Below, piece after piece: positions 1-8,547 of a stretch of 64,000 bases of DNA. The notes beneath the pieces are model-generated. The model ran no database searches and was not told where the DNA came from. It saw only the letters and a program-made list of their open reading frames with translations. Source of the DNA: Pseudonocardia oceani (GTDB lineage Bacteria; Actinomycetota; Actinomycetes; Mycobacteriales; Pseudonocardiaceae); NCBI RefSeq assembly GCF_019263585.2, contig NZ_JADQDF010000001.1:372001-436000 (forward strand), in the 5' to 3' direction. Each line of letters starts with the position of its first letter. The first letter of the stretch is position 1. Made by a program: the position numbers and the translations under genes.

Positions 1-1564
1 AGTTGTAGTGCGTCACCTGCGTCAGCTCGAAGATGGACTGGGACAGCGTGTAGTTCGCGGCCGGCAGCTTGAACACCGCCGCGGTCAGCGGCTCGCCCAG
101 ACCCGGGTTGGTCTCGGTCGCCACGCTGGCGTGACGCTGCTCGAAGCTGACCACCGTGTCCCCGGCGATGACGGCGCGCACGCGCGATGTGCACAGCGGG
201 TGCACGCGACCGACGCGCGCGTCGTCGGCGCGGTGCCACATCAGCTTGACGGGCTTGCCAATCTTCTGCGAGATCTCCGCGGCCTCGAGCGCAGCGTCGA
301 AGAACAGCTTGCGGCCGAACGAGCCGCCGCCCTCGATGACATGGAAGGTGACCGCGCTCGTCGGCAGGCCGAGGATCTTGGCGATCTCGGCCTGCGCGGC
401 GATCGGGTTCTTCGCCGGGCCCCAGATCTCGGCCCTCCCGTCACGCACGTCGGCGATGGCGGAGTTGGTCTCCAGGGACGCGCCGCTGCGGAAGTAGAAC
501 GTGTGCTCGCTCTCCAGGCTCTCGCCCACCACCCCGGCCGGGACGACCAGCGGCAGCTCGGCCGCCTTGATCTCGGCGAGCACCGAGTCGTCGTTCGCGC
601 CCTCGGCGGTCCCGGGGCCCCACCGGGCCCGCAACACCTGGATCGCGTCGATGCACTGGCCGAAGGTCAACGCACGGACCGCGATGCCCGTGCTGACCAC
701 CTCGACGTCGGTGACGCCCGGCATCCGCCGGACCTCGTCGACGTTGTCCACGGACTCGACCGTGCCGTTGAGCGTGGGTGCCCGGCAGACCATTGTGGGC
801 AGCGCGTCGGGGACGTCCAGGTCGGTGACGAACTTCTTCGCACCGGTCACCATCGCGAGCTGGTCGGACTTGTTGCGCGGCTTCCCGACGACCGTGAACT
901 CCTCGCGCGGCTTGAGGAGGACCTCCACCTCCTCGGTCACGTCGGCGCTCGCGACCTCGGCCAGGTCACCGATCGGGATCACCGCCCCGACGGTGCTGGT
1001 GATCAGGCCCGCGCGACTGGTCAGCAGGCCGACCTCCTGCTCCAGCTGGGCCGCCGCCGCGTCGAGCAGCCGCTTGTTGGCGATCGCGGCCGCCACGCGG
1101 ATCGGGGTGTAGGTGGTGAACGTGGTGCTCGACCCGGCGGTGATCTGGTTGAACAGCAACTCCGGGCGGGCATCGGCCAGGGTGACGATCACCTGGTCGG
1201 GATCGAGTCCCATCTCCTCGGCGATGATCATCTGGGTGGACGTGATGATGCCCTGCCCGTTGTCCGAGCGGGGGAGCTCGAAAGAGACCGTGCTGTCGCG
1301 GTTGACCGTGATGCGGATCAGATTCGCCGTCGCGCGGGATGTCTCGCGCAGGAGATCGAGCAGGTCGTAGGCCTCCGGAACCTGCGGGGGCGACACGAGC
1401 GGGCTCGCGACTGCGGTCGGGCCCAGCCCGAGCGACTGGCGCCCCATTTCCGCGGCCACCACCAGCGTCGGGGCAGCGATGACGAAACCGAGGAACTTCC
1501 GTCGGCTGACGTCGACGCGCGGCCGAGCAGGTCGCGGTGTAGCGGCAGTGCGGTGGTGGGCCAT
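1..1564 (-). CDS. Molybdenum hydroxylase large subunit, isoquinoline 1-oxidoreductase beta-like (3' end off window)
   Basis: The minus frame is open from the ATG at 1564 to the left edge (521 codons seen), so the C-terminus is missing. The protein starts with a twin-arginine signal (SRRKFLGF, residues 20-27) followed by a hydrophobic stretch, as in periplasmic or secreted IorB-type enzymes. Family-like segments include LPRSDNGQGIITSTQMIIAE, FNQITAGSSTTFTTY, KPRNKSDQLAMVTG and VIEGGGSFGRKLF. The family hydroxylates N-heterocycles or aldehydes at a molybdopterin-cytosine cofactor and needs a 2Fe-2S small subunit, which is not seen upstream. A purine-rich AGGAAGAGGACC lies just before the start. 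Substrate is unknown. Confidence 0.88.
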   Translation of the reverse strand, partial: MAHHRTAATPRPARPRVDVSRRKFLGFVIAAPTLVVAAEMGRQSLGLGPTAVASPLVSPPQVPEAYDLLDLLRETSRATANLIRITVNRDSTVSFELPRSDNGQGIITSTQMIIAEEMGLDPDQVIVTLADARPELLFNQITAGSSTTFTTYTPIRVAAAIANKRLLDAAAAQLEQEVGLLTSRAGLITSTVGAVIPIGDLAEVASADVTEEVEVLLKPREEFTVVGKPRNKSDQLAMVTGAKKFVTDLDVPDALPTMVCRAPTLNGTVESVDNVDEVRRMPGVTDVEVVSTGIAVRALTFGQCIDAIQVLRARWGPGTAEGANDDSVLAEIKAAELPLVVPAGVVGESLESEHTFYFRSGASLETNSAIADVRDGRAEIWGPAKNPIAAQAEIAKILGLPTSAVTFHVIEGGGSFGRKLFFDAALEAAEISQKIGKPVKLMWHRADDARVGRVHPLCTSRVRAVIAGDTVVSFEQRHASVATETNPGLGEPLTAAVFKLPAANYTLSQSIFELTQVTHYN

Positions 1565-1923
1565 CCGGGAGGTCCTCTTCCTGGCAGACGACGGGCTGGA
1601 GCCGGCCCGGTGGGAGCCGGGCGGTGAGCGGTGAGCGGGCACTGTCCTGGTCCCGGGTACGGCGACCCGAGGCACAAGCACTTTGTACGGAGCTAACGAT
1701 TAACCGGACCAGAAGGTTCGCCCCGCTGTCGACACGGCGCCGTTGCCCTACGAGCCGCAGCTCTCCGTCGCCGAGCGCCTGCACGAGGACCCGGGTCTTC
1801 CACGCTGAGGCGCTGGGCCGGCCGATACCGCGAATCGGCGGTTCCTCTCACGACCGCCACCGACCCGTCGCTCACCTGCGGTCGTAACGGCAGCCTGGTG
1901 CGCCCGTCACCTGGACCGACGGG
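1565..1923. other. Intergenic region upstream of the molybdenum hydroxylase
   Basis: No convincing gene is seen in this stretch of about 360 bases. It must hold the promoter of the minus-strand hydroxylase. A short imperfect tandem repeat (gcggtgagcggtgagcggg) lies near 1621. The stretch next to 1924 may be part of the decayed IS element that follows. Confidence 0.5.
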
Positions 1924-2218
1924 GGATCCGCGCAAAGACACCCCTGCCGCCTGGTCCTGGACGCGATCTTCTACCTGGTGATCGGCGGGATCGCCTGGGC
2001 GGCGCTCCCGCACGACTTCCCGCCCGCAAAGACCATCTACGGCCTCTACCTCCTCTGGGTCGAGACCGGGGCCTGGCTCCCCATCCACGACGCCTTGCGC
2101 GACCTGGTCGTCGCCTACACGAGGGCCGCGACCCCGCCCCGGCCGCTGCGATCAGCGGCTCCCAGAGCCTTCTCGGCGCTGACATGTCACGGCGCCTCGC
2201 CCGCACCGGCGACTGGTG
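1924..2218 (+). pseudogene. IS5-family transposase relic (N-terminal part)
   Basis: The plus frame reads HPCRLVLDAIFYLVIGGIAW and ALPHDFPPAKTIYGLY, then IHDALRDLV. This is the conserved N-terminal region of IS5/IS1647-type transposases. No start codon or DDE core is left. After DLVVAY the homology moves to another frame (GRDPAPAAAISGSQSLLGAD, matching the usual GRDPxPTAAIIDSQSV segment), so there is at least one frameshift before it ends. Inactive remnant; terminal repeats are not seen. Confidence 0.75.
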
Positions 2219-2388
2219 ACCGAGTTCCGAGTCGCACTCCTGGCGATGGACGCGGTCGGCACCGGCCCGGGTGTGGCTGTCAACGAGCCCGCCCGCGGTG
2301 ACGGCATCGGGTTCGTGCCGTCCTCCCGGGGCGCGTGGCGTGCCCTGGACGAGGGAATCGGCGCCAGGGCTGGCCCCGGGGGGGCTGG

Positions 2389-3429
2389 TCAGGGCGCCAG
2401 CCGCTGTGCCAGCGCAGCCAGCCTTTCGACGCCCTCGCACTCCAGGGCGGGCAGCGCGGCGGCCTCGCGGCGCACCGCCGCGAGGCGGTCGGAGGCCGGG
2501 GCCCCGCCCACGGCAGCCGAAGCGGTTCGCGACCACGTGTCGGCGAGCCGCCGGTACACCGCGGCCGCCGCGAACACGGCCGGATCGTGGACCCAGCCGC
2601 CGAGATCGGTCAGGAACTCCGCCTGCAGCCGCCGGAACAGCCCGCCGCCGGTTCCCGCCTTCTCCACGAACACCTGCAGGCTGAACAGCGCACGATCCAG
2701 CGCGTCCCCCGGGAACTGCTCGGCCCAGAGGTCGAGGTCGGCCACGAACGCAGCGACCCCGGCGGTCCCGGCGACCGCCGTCGCACCCATCGCCGCGGCC
2801 GGGTCCGACATGCCGTGCACCGCCTCGGCACACGCCCTCGCCGCCGCCGCCCGCAGGTCCGGGAGCGCGTCGGGGAAGCCGAGCCGGAAGCAGGTGTGCC
2901 GGGTGGGCACCGGGAAGCCGACGGCCGAGCGGGCCCGCGCCAGGTCGTCGCGGCCGATCGTCTGCGGCTCGGCCCGGTCGTTGTCCACCACGACAACCGT
3001 GCCCGCGTCGTCGTCGTAGCCGATCACGACGATGTCGTGGCGACTCATCCGCATCTTCACCCGCAGGTAGGGCAGCTCGGCCATCTCCGCCCAGCACAGG
3101 ACCGGGCGGCCCGCATCGAGCTCGTCGCGCACCCACTCCCAGCCCAGCACCGGATCGTCGGTCGAGCGCAGCTCCTGGGCGATGCCGAGGTTGGCGCTGA
3201 ACTGCTCGGTCAGCGCGGCGCCGCGCCCGACGAGGTAGATCGGGGTTCCGAGGCCGGGGCCACGGAGGTAGCTGAAGCTCAGGCTGCCGCCGAGCCCGAA
3301 CACCGCGCCCTCGCCCATCGGCGCGTCGCCGTAGCTCAGGCCGGCCCAGTCGAGCAGGTCACGCAGCGAGCCGGACCCGCAGTGCCCGCCGATCCGGTGC
3401 GGGTACCCGGCGACCATCGAGCCGCCCAT
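2389..3429 (-). CDS. BtrH N-terminal/DUF4872-like protein (cysteine-peptidase fold)
   Basis: 346 aa. The N-terminus has PHRIGGHCGSGSLRDLL, resembling the BtrH domain in which a cysteine following His-x-Gly acts in acyl transfer. MSRHDIVVIGYDDD near residue 135 fits the C39-like His/Asp region, and an alpha-helical C-terminal domain follows. In butirosin biosynthesis BtrH moves an acyl group from an acyl carrier protein to an aminoglycoside, but most homologues have no known substrate. The ATG at 3429 overlaps the thioesterase stop (TGATG), so the two are translationally coupled, which suggests joint acyl-thioester chemistry. No carrier protein or peptide-synthetase gene is nearby. Confidence 0.8.
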   Translation of the reverse strand: MGGSMVAGYPHRIGGHCGSGSLRDLLDWAGLSYGDAPMGEGAVFGLGGSLSFSYLRGPGLGTPIYLVGRGAALTEQFSANLGIAQELRSTDDPVLGWEWVRDELDAGRPVLCWAEMAELPYLRVKMRMSRHDIVVIGYDDDAGTVVVVDNDRAEPQTIGRDDLARARSAVGFPVPTRHTCFRLGFPDALPDLRAAAARACAEAVHGMSDPAAAMGATAVAGTAGVAAFVADLDLWAEQFPGDALDRALFSLQVFVEKAGTGGGLFRRLQAEFLTDLGGWVHDPAVFAAAAVYRRLADTWSRTASAAVGGAPASDRLAAVRREAAALPALECEGVERLAALAQRLAP

Positions 3430-3995
3430 CAGGCACCCCGGGCGATCGTGCCGGGCACCGACGGGCCGGGCGGGCTCGTGTCCGACACCGTCGTGTCGGG
3501 TCGTGCGACGCGGAACCTGCTGACCGCGTCGGCCCCGTCGGCCGAGCCGAACCGTTCGAAGTGCGCGAGGTCCACCGTGACGAACACGGCGTGCGCGGAG
3601 AAACGCACCGCACCGTCGGCTGCGCGCCCCTCGGCCGCCATCGTCAACCGGCGGCCGTCCTGACTCACGAGCCGACCCGTCAGCCGGTGCGGCTCCCCCA
3701 CCGGCACCGGTGCCAGGTACTCCACCTGGAGGCTGCGGGTCACGGCCGGCTGCCGCAGCACGTAGAGCAGGAACGCCACCAGGTCGTCGCAGGCCGACGC
3801 CAGCACCCCGCCGTGCACGACACCGTGGGCGCCGGCGTGCTTCGGCGCGAAGGACACGTCGGCCAGCACCTCGTCGCCGACGCGGTAGACCTGCAGCGCG
3901 ACCCCGGCCGGGTTGTCCGGGCCGCAGCCGAAGCAGCGGTCCCCGTGCGGGTCGAGCAGGACCGCGTCCGCTGGCCGCGGAGGAAGCTCCGTCAT
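3429..3995 (-). CDS. PaaI-family hotdog thioesterase
   Basis: 188 aa. CFGCGPDNPAG at residues 21-31 and HGVVHGGVLASACDDL around residues 57-72 are hallmarks of hotdog acyl-CoA thioesterases; the Asp in the second motif is in the position usually taken by the catalytic acid. The C-terminal 40 residues go beyond the fold and are not recognised. It is the first gene of a two-gene unit with the BtrH-like protein. It is divergent from the TetR gene at 4063, with a palindrome between them, so it is probably repressed by that TetR. Substrate is unknown. Confidence 0.88.
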   Translation of the reverse strand: MTELPPRPADAVLLDPHGDRCFGCGPDNPAGVALQVYRVGDEVLADVSFAPKHAGAHGVVHGGVLASACDDLVAFLLYVLRQPAVTRSLQVEYLAPVPVGEPHRLTGRLVSQDGRRLTMAAEGRAADGAVRFSAHAVFVTVDLAHFERFGSADGADAVSRFRVARPDTTVSDTSPPGPSVPGTIARGA

Positions 3996-4029
3996 CGGTG
4001 GACCCTTCGTTGCGGTGTGTCCGTCTTCT

Positions 4030-4052
4030 TGACAGCGGCGGGCCGTCTGTCA
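4030..4052. promoter_or_regulatory. Candidate TetR operator, TGACAG-N11-CTGTCA
   Basis: A perfect 6-bp inverted repeat (4030-4035 and 4047-4052) with an 11-nt spacer lies in the 67-bp gap between divergent genes. It ends 11 bases before the TetR start. The second TetR gene in this window has an inverted repeat with the same spacer at the matching place. Confidence 0.5.
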
Positions 4053-4062
4053 GGCTGCCATC

Positions 4063-4665
4063 ATGGCACAGCGACAGCACCGGTTCCCGGGTGTCACGCG
4101 CCACCTGCTGCGCGAGGCCGCGATCGACGCCACCGCCGAGGTCGCCGACCGATCCGGCTGGGAGTCGCTGCGGATGGGCGACGTGGCGGCCGCGGTCGGC
4201 ATCAGCCGGCAGACCCTCTACGCGGAGTTCGGCTCGAAACCCGCACTGATCCGCGCGGTCGTGCTCCGCCGGACCGACCGGCTCCTCGGTGCGCTGTCCG
4301 CCGTCCTCGCGGACGCGGGCGGCGACGAGCAGGAGGCGGTCCGCACCTGCTGCCGGTTCGTGCTGAACGCGGCCCGGGAGGACCCGATGGTCACCTGTCT
4401 GCTCACCGGGGCGGAGAGCGGCCTGCTCGACCTGGTCACCACCGACTCGGCCCCGATCATCGACCGGGCCACCGCGGCCCTCACCGGCCACGTCCTGCGA
4501 CGCCGTCCCTCCGCGGACCCGCGCCGGGTGGCGGTGGCCGCCGACGCACTGGCCCGGCTGCTGGTCAGCCACGTGGTGCTGCCCGACCGCGACGTGGACA
4601 CCGTGGCCGATGAGATCGCCGAACTCGTCGGGCCCTACCTCCGAGAGGTCCTCTCGACCGGGTGA
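4063..4665 (+). CDS. TetR-family transcriptional regulator
   Basis: 200 aa. The N-terminal HTH is clear: MGDVAAAVGISRQTLYAEFG at about residues 38-57, followed by KPALIRAVVLRRTD. The C-terminal ligand-binding domain resembles that of the regulator at 10090 (shared HVVxPxxDxxTVA segment near the end), so the two are paralogues. Divergent position and the intervening inverted repeat suggest it controls the thioesterase/BtrH-like pair and itself. The ligand is probably hydrophobic or an acyl-CoA, judged only from the neighbours. Confidence 0.92.
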   Translation: MAQRQHRFPGVTRHLLREAAIDATAEVADRSGWESLRMGDVAAAVGISRQTLYAEFGSKPALIRAVVLRRTDRLLGALSAVLADAGGDEQEAVRTCCRFVLNAAREDPMVTCLLTGAESGLLDLVTTDSAPIIDRATAALTGHVLRRRPSADPRRVAVAADALARLLVSHVVLPDRDVDTVADEIAELVGPYLREVLSTG

Positions 4666-4743
4666 CCCGCATGCTCCTGTCTCCCGGGCCGCGCGGTGTC
4701 GACCCGATGACGTTGGACGCGCCGCGCCGGGGACCGACGGGCC

Positions 4744-4764
4744 GGTCGGCGGAGATCGCCGACC
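4744..4764. terminator. Hairpin between convergent genes
   Basis: GGTCGGCG (4744-4751), loop gagat, CGCCGACC (4757-4764) form an 8-bp perfect stem. It sits between the end of the plus-strand TetR gene and the end of the minus-strand gene at 4789, so it could stop transcription from both sides. There is no U tract, as is common in actinomycetes. Confidence 0.5.
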
Positions 4765-4788
4765 CGCCCGCGGGTTGTGCCCCGGCTG

Positions 4789-5559
4789 CTATCGGCTCAG
4801 CACGTCGGCGAGGCGCCACCGCCCGTCCACCAGCTCGGCGGTGACGACCAGCCGGGCGCCACTGGCGGCTCCCTCGGGCAGCTCGAGGTTGCGGATCGTC
4901 TGGTCCACGAACACCAGCACCTCCGCGCGACTCCCCCGCAGGCTCTGCACGGCCGACTCCCGCACCGTGGCGGTGACCGTCGCCTGCTGGGCCGGAGCCA
5001 GCTCCCGCACGGTGACGAACTCCTCACGGAACCGGTCGGCGAAGGCGCCGACGACGGAGTCCTGCGCGGCGCGCTCGTCGGCGTCGAGCGAGTCGAACGC
5101 GTAGCCGTAGGTCCGCTCGACGGCCGCGTTGACGTCGCCGAGCAGCCGGGCGGTGCTCTCCTGGTCGACCAGCGCGGTGTTCGCGGCCGGGCCGCGCAGC
5201 TCGTCCGCCTGGGCCGCCATCGCCGCCGCAGCACCGAGGCCGAGCAGGCCGACCACGGTCGCGACGACGGTGGTGCGCACCGGCCTCGCCATCAGGCCCC
5301 GCCACACTTGGACCGCCTGCGCGCGCGCCCGCTCGCCGCGCACCGCCGTGCCCCTCGGTCGGCCCGGGCCGCCGCTGGGCGGGGGGTCCTCGGGGACGGC
5401 GGGAGGGTCGCCGGGGGCCCGGTCCTCCGGCTTGGCGGCGGCCGAGGTCTCCGGAGCGGTCCCCGACTCCGCCGGAACCGGCGCAGCTGCGGTGTCGGGG
5501 ACAGGCGCGCTCGTCGCAGCAGGACCTGCGGCGGCACCGGGCCGGCGGCCGCGGGTCAC
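4789..5559 (-). CDS. Mce-associated-type membrane protein
   Basis: 256 aa. A Pro/Ala-rich, low-complexity cytoplasmic tail (residues 1-80) is followed by one membrane helix around residues 93-117 (TTVVATVVGLLGLGAAAAMA). A C-terminal domain has the pattern of Mas/VirB8-like proteins (DEFVTVRELAP-like middle part, AEVLVFVDQTIRN, VVTAELVDGRWRLADVLS). Such proteins are thought to stabilise Mce complexes at the membrane. The start is a GTG overlapping the upstream stop (GTGA). It lies about 19 kb from the mce operon in this window, so its partner complex is not shown. Confidence 0.75.
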   Translation of the reverse strand: MTRGRRPGAAAGPAATSAPVPDTAAAPVPAESGTAPETSAAAKPEDRAPGDPPAVPEDPPPSGGPGRPRGTAVRGERARAQAVQVWRGLMARPVRTTVVATVVGLLGLGAAAAMAAQADELRGPAANTALVDQESTARLLGDVNAAVERTYGYAFDSLDADERAAQDSVVGAFADRFREEFVTVRELAPAQQATVTATVRESAVQSLRGSRAEVLVFVDQTIRNLELPEGAASGARLVVTAELVDGRWRLADVLSR

Positions 5560-6055
5560 GGGTTGAGCCCGATCACGCGCACGCCGCTGGCCTTCCAGCC
5601 CTCGTCGGTGCGGGTCATGACGATCTCCAGTCGTTGCCGGTTGGTCACCGGCTCCCCGTCGGGCGGGGTGGTGAGGATGTCGGTGGACACCAGGACCGTG
5701 GCGGTGCCGCCGGCGAGGTCGAGAGTCGCGACGGCGGAGTCCAACGGGCGGGCCTCCGTACTCCGCCGTCCTCGTCGAAACGCTCGGAGCGCCCCTGGAC
5801 CACGGTCAGCCGCCGCGGGCGGTGCGCCGCCGCGGCGACGATCCCGATCACCGCGGAGCCGACGAGCGCCACCCCGGCGAGCACGAGCACCGACCCGATC
5901 ACGGACCCGACGTCGTCGCGACCGATGCTCACCACGCCCGTCCAGAGCAGCAGCGCACCGAGCCCGAGGACGCACCCCGAGCGCAGGACGAGCCCGAACA
6001 CCGACCGCTTCGGCCACTCCGCGGGCCAGCGCACCCCGGCCACGGCTTCGGACAT
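5556..6055 (-). pseudogene. Mce-associated-like membrane protein, frameshifted
   Basis: Two frames together make one protein. Residues 1-95 come from the frame starting at the ATG at 6055: two membrane helices, VFGLVLRSGCVLGLGALLLW and an IGSVLVLAGVALVGSAVIGI segment, then PRRLTVVQGRSERFDEDGG. The C-terminal part (LDSAVATLDLAGGTATVLVS to GWKASGVRVIGLNP) is in another frame. The change lies near 5740-5755, where one base appears to be lost. The end overlaps the next gene by GTGA, showing the pair was once coupled. It is either a true frameshift or a sequencing error. Confidence 0.65.
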
Positions 6056-6125
6056 CGCGCCTCCGGCGTTCGGATGTCGACACCGTATCGGAACCGGTCG
6101 AGTGCCGGATCGGGTCCGGCCTCGT

Positions 6126-7271
6126 TCAGAGCGTGCGCGAGATGATCTCCTTCATGATCTCGTTGGTCCCACCGTAGATCTTCTGCACCCGCTGGTCGGT
6201 CCACGCACGGGCGATCCGGTACTCGCTCATGTAGCCGTAGCCGCCGTGCAGCTGCACGCATTCGTCGATCACGCGCATCGCGCGCTCGCTGGTCCACCAC
6301 TTGAGCATCGCGACCGTCGGGATGTCGAGCTCCCCGGCGAGGTGCTTGGCGATGCAGTCGTCGAGGAACACCCGGCACACCCGGGCCTCCGTCGCGGCCT
6401 CGGCCAGGGTGAAGCGGGTGTTCTGGAACGAGAAGACCTCTCGGCCGAACGCCGAGCGATCCTTGGTGTAGCGGACGGTCTCCCGCACGGCCATCTCCAT
6501 CGCGGCCACCGAGGTGATCCCGATGAGCAGCCGCTCCTGGGGAAGCTGCTGCATCAGCTGGACGAAGCCCTGGCCCTCGGTACCGCCGAGCAGGTTCCCG
6601 ACCGGAACGCGGACGTCGTCGAAGAACAGCTCGGCGGTGTCCTGGCCCTTGAGCCCGACCTTGTCCAGGATCCGCCCGCGGCGGAAGCCGGCGCGGTTCG
6701 CCTCCACGACGAGCAACGAGATCCCCTGCGCACCCGCCGCGGGATCGGTCTTGGCCACCACGAGGACCACGTCGGCCTGGCCCCCGTTGGTGATGAACGT
6801 CTTCGCCCCGTTGACCACGTAGTCGTCGCCCTCGCGGACCGCCTTCGTCTGCACGTTCTGGAGATCGGATCCGGTGCCCGGCTCGGTCATCGCGATGGCG
6901 CCGACCCACTCGCCGCTGGCCATCTTCGGGAGCCAGTCGAGCTTCTGCTGCTCGGTCCCGTAGGCGAGCAGGTAGTGCGCCACGATCGCGTTGTGCAGGG
7001 CCACTCCCCAGCAGCTGTCCCCGCAGGCGGCTTGTTCCTCGATCAGCACGGTCTCGTGCGCGAAGTTGCCGCCCCCTCCGCCGTACTCCTCGGGGATCGA
7101 CAGGCACAGCAGGCCGACCTCCCCCGCCTTGTTCCACAGCTCGCGGTCGACCTGCTTCTGCTCCATCCAGCGGTCCTGATGGGGTGCGAGCTCCTTCTCG
7201 CAGAACGTGCGGGCCATGTCGCGGAAGTCGTCGAGGTCGGTGTTCATCCACGGGGATCGGGTGGCGCTCAT
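6126..7271 (-). CDS. Acyl-CoA dehydrogenase
   Basis: 381 aa, normal family length. Motifs are AMTEPGTGSDLQ (FAD/substrate loop), VNGAKTFITNG, the helix VCRVFLDDC, and the C-terminal LHGGYGYMSEYRIARAWTDQ then YGGTNEIMKEIISRTL, whose Glu in TNEI is at the usual catalytic-base position. It oxidises an acyl-CoA to the 2-enoyl-CoA with FAD. The ATG at 7271 is preceded by GGAGGAACC. It is followed downstream by the Mce-associated pair and preceded by two P450 genes, fitting a lipid, sterol or terpenoid catabolic cluster; the exact substrate cannot be read. Confidence 0.93.
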   Translation of the reverse strand: MSATRSPWMNTDLDDFRDMARTFCEKELAPHQDRWMEQKQVDRELWNKAGEVGLLCLSIPEEYGGGGGNFAHETVLIEEQAACGDSCWGVALHNAIVAHYLLAYGTEQQKLDWLPKMASGEWVGAIAMTEPGTGSDLQNVQTKAVREGDDYVVNGAKTFITNGGQADVVLVVAKTDPAAGAQGISLLVVEANRAGFRRGRILDKVGLKGQDTAELFFDDVRVPVGNLLGGTEGQGFVQLMQQLPQERLLIGITSVAAMEMAVRETVRYTKDRSAFGREVFSFQNTRFTLAEAATEARVCRVFLDDCIAKHLAGELDIPTVAMLKWWTSERAMRVIDECVQLHGGYGYMSEYRIARAWTDQRVQKIYGGTNEIMKEIISRTL

Positions 7272-7302
7272 GGTTCCTCCGGAAAGGGGGATGGATCGGA
7301 CG

Positions 7303-8547
7303 TCAGGCCGGACGGCCCGGCGCGACGGGAAGGTGGGCGAGACCGCGGAACGACAGGCCGGGTCGCCAGGTCTCCGGGCCGGCGGCGGCCAGCTCGGGGA
7401 ACCGGGCCAGCAGGCGGGGGAACAGCTCGACCGCCTCCAGCCGGGCCAACGGTGCACCCAGGCAGAAGTGCAGGCCGCCGCCGAGCGAGAGGGGCGCGGC
7501 CTGACGGCGGGTGATGTCCAGGGAGTCCGGATCGGTGTAGACCTCCGGGTCACGGTTGCCGGCGCCGAGCAGCATCAGGACGACCTGGCCTGCCGCGACC
7601 TCGATGTCGGCGACCACGGTGTCGACCAACGCCGTCCGGCCGTCGGTCTGCACCGGGGCGTCGAACCGCAGCAGTTCCTCCACGGCGGATCCGGCCAGGC
7701 CGGGACGCTCACGCAGCAGGTCGGCCTGCCCCGGCGCCGCGAGCAATGCCGTCAGCCCGTTGCCGATCAGGTTCGTCGTGGTCTCGAAGCCCGCCGCGAA
7801 CAGGAGGATCGCGGTTCCGACGCACTCGTCGTCGTCGAGCTGGTCCTCGCCGCGCGCGGTGGCGAGCCGGCTGAGCAGGTCGTCGCCCGGACGTCGTCGC
7901 TTCTCGACGAGCAGGTCGCCGACATAGGCGGCGAGCTGGTCCTCGGCACGGACCGCGGCCTCCACCGCATCGACGTCGGCGCTGGGCTCCAGCGGGGCGA
8001 CCAGGTCCCGCACCCACGGCGCGGCGACCGCGAGGTCGACGTCCGGGACACCCAGCAGGTCGCCGATCACCCCGACCGGCAACGGCAGGGCGAGTTCGGT
8101 GACGACGTCGACCACGTCGCGACCGGCGAACCCGTCGAGCAGCGCGGCGATCCGCCGCACGACCGCTGGACGCAGCGCCTCGACGTGCCGGGGGGTGAAC
8201 ACCGACGACACCAGCCGCCGCAGTCGTGTGTGGTCGGGCGGGTTGCGGAACAGCATGGTCCGGCGGAACCGGCGCAGGGCCTGCCGACGCAGGTCCTCGG
8301 GAACGGCGGCGAGCTGGAAGCCCAGCGACTCGTCCACCTTGCCCAGCGCGCGGTCGCGCAGCGCCGCCTCGCAGTCGCGGTACCCGCTGAGCACGAGCAG
8401 GCCGGCGGCGGTCCGCAGGCGCGGTGCCTGTTCGCGCAGGCGCCGGTACCCGGCGTACGGGCCGGGGGCCCCGTGGTCGGTGAGCAGTACCTCCACGAGC
8501 ACCTGCTCCGCGTCCGGGTCGGCCCCCGCGAGCCCCTGTGCGATCAC
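7303..8547 (-). CDS. Cytochrome P450 (bacterial class I type)
   Basis: 414 aa. The oxygen-binding I-helix is AGFETTTN at residues 252-259, the ExxR motif is EELLR at 290-294, and the haem loop is GGGLHFCLGAPLAR with Cys362. The length and FCLGAPLAR loop are typical of soluble actinobacterial P450s fed by ferredoxin. The GTG start overlaps the stop of the upstream P450 (GTGA), so both are made together. The only ferredoxin and ferredoxin reductase genes in the window are at 13.6-15 kb. Substrate unknown. Confidence 0.93.
   Translation of the reverse strand: MIAQGLAGADPDAEQVLVEVLLTDHGAPGPYAGYRRLREQAPRLRTAAGLLVLSGYRDCEAALRDRALGKVDESLGFQLAAVPEDLRRQALRRFRRTMLFRNPPDHTRLRRLVSSVFTPRHVEALRPAVVRRIAALLDGFAGRDVVDVVTELALPLPVGVIGDLLGVPDVDLAVAAPWVRDLVAPLEPSADVDAVEAAVRAEDQLAAYVGDLLVEKRRRPGDDLLSRLATARGEDQLDDDECVGTAILLFAAGFETTTNLIGNGLTALLAAPGQADLLRERPGLAGSAVEELLRFDAPVQTDGRTALVDTVVADIEVAAGQVVLMLLGAGNRDPEVYTDPDSLDITRRQAAPLSLGGGLHFCLGAPLARLEAVELFPRLLARFPELAAAGPETWRPGLSFRGLAHLPVAPGRPA

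Noticed and set aside
8..1627. A 539-codon plus-strand frame at the left edge
   Set aside because: The minus frame here encodes a clear molybdenum hydroxylase with a Tat signal; the plus frame is its shadow.
2219..2388. Possible continuation of the IS5 relic or a small gene
   Set aside because: Frames are open but show no match to the transposase DDE region or any other family.
5634..7514. A 626-codon plus-strand frame
   Set aside because: Antisense to the acyl-CoA dehydrogenase, which has all family motifs; the plus frame has shadow composition.
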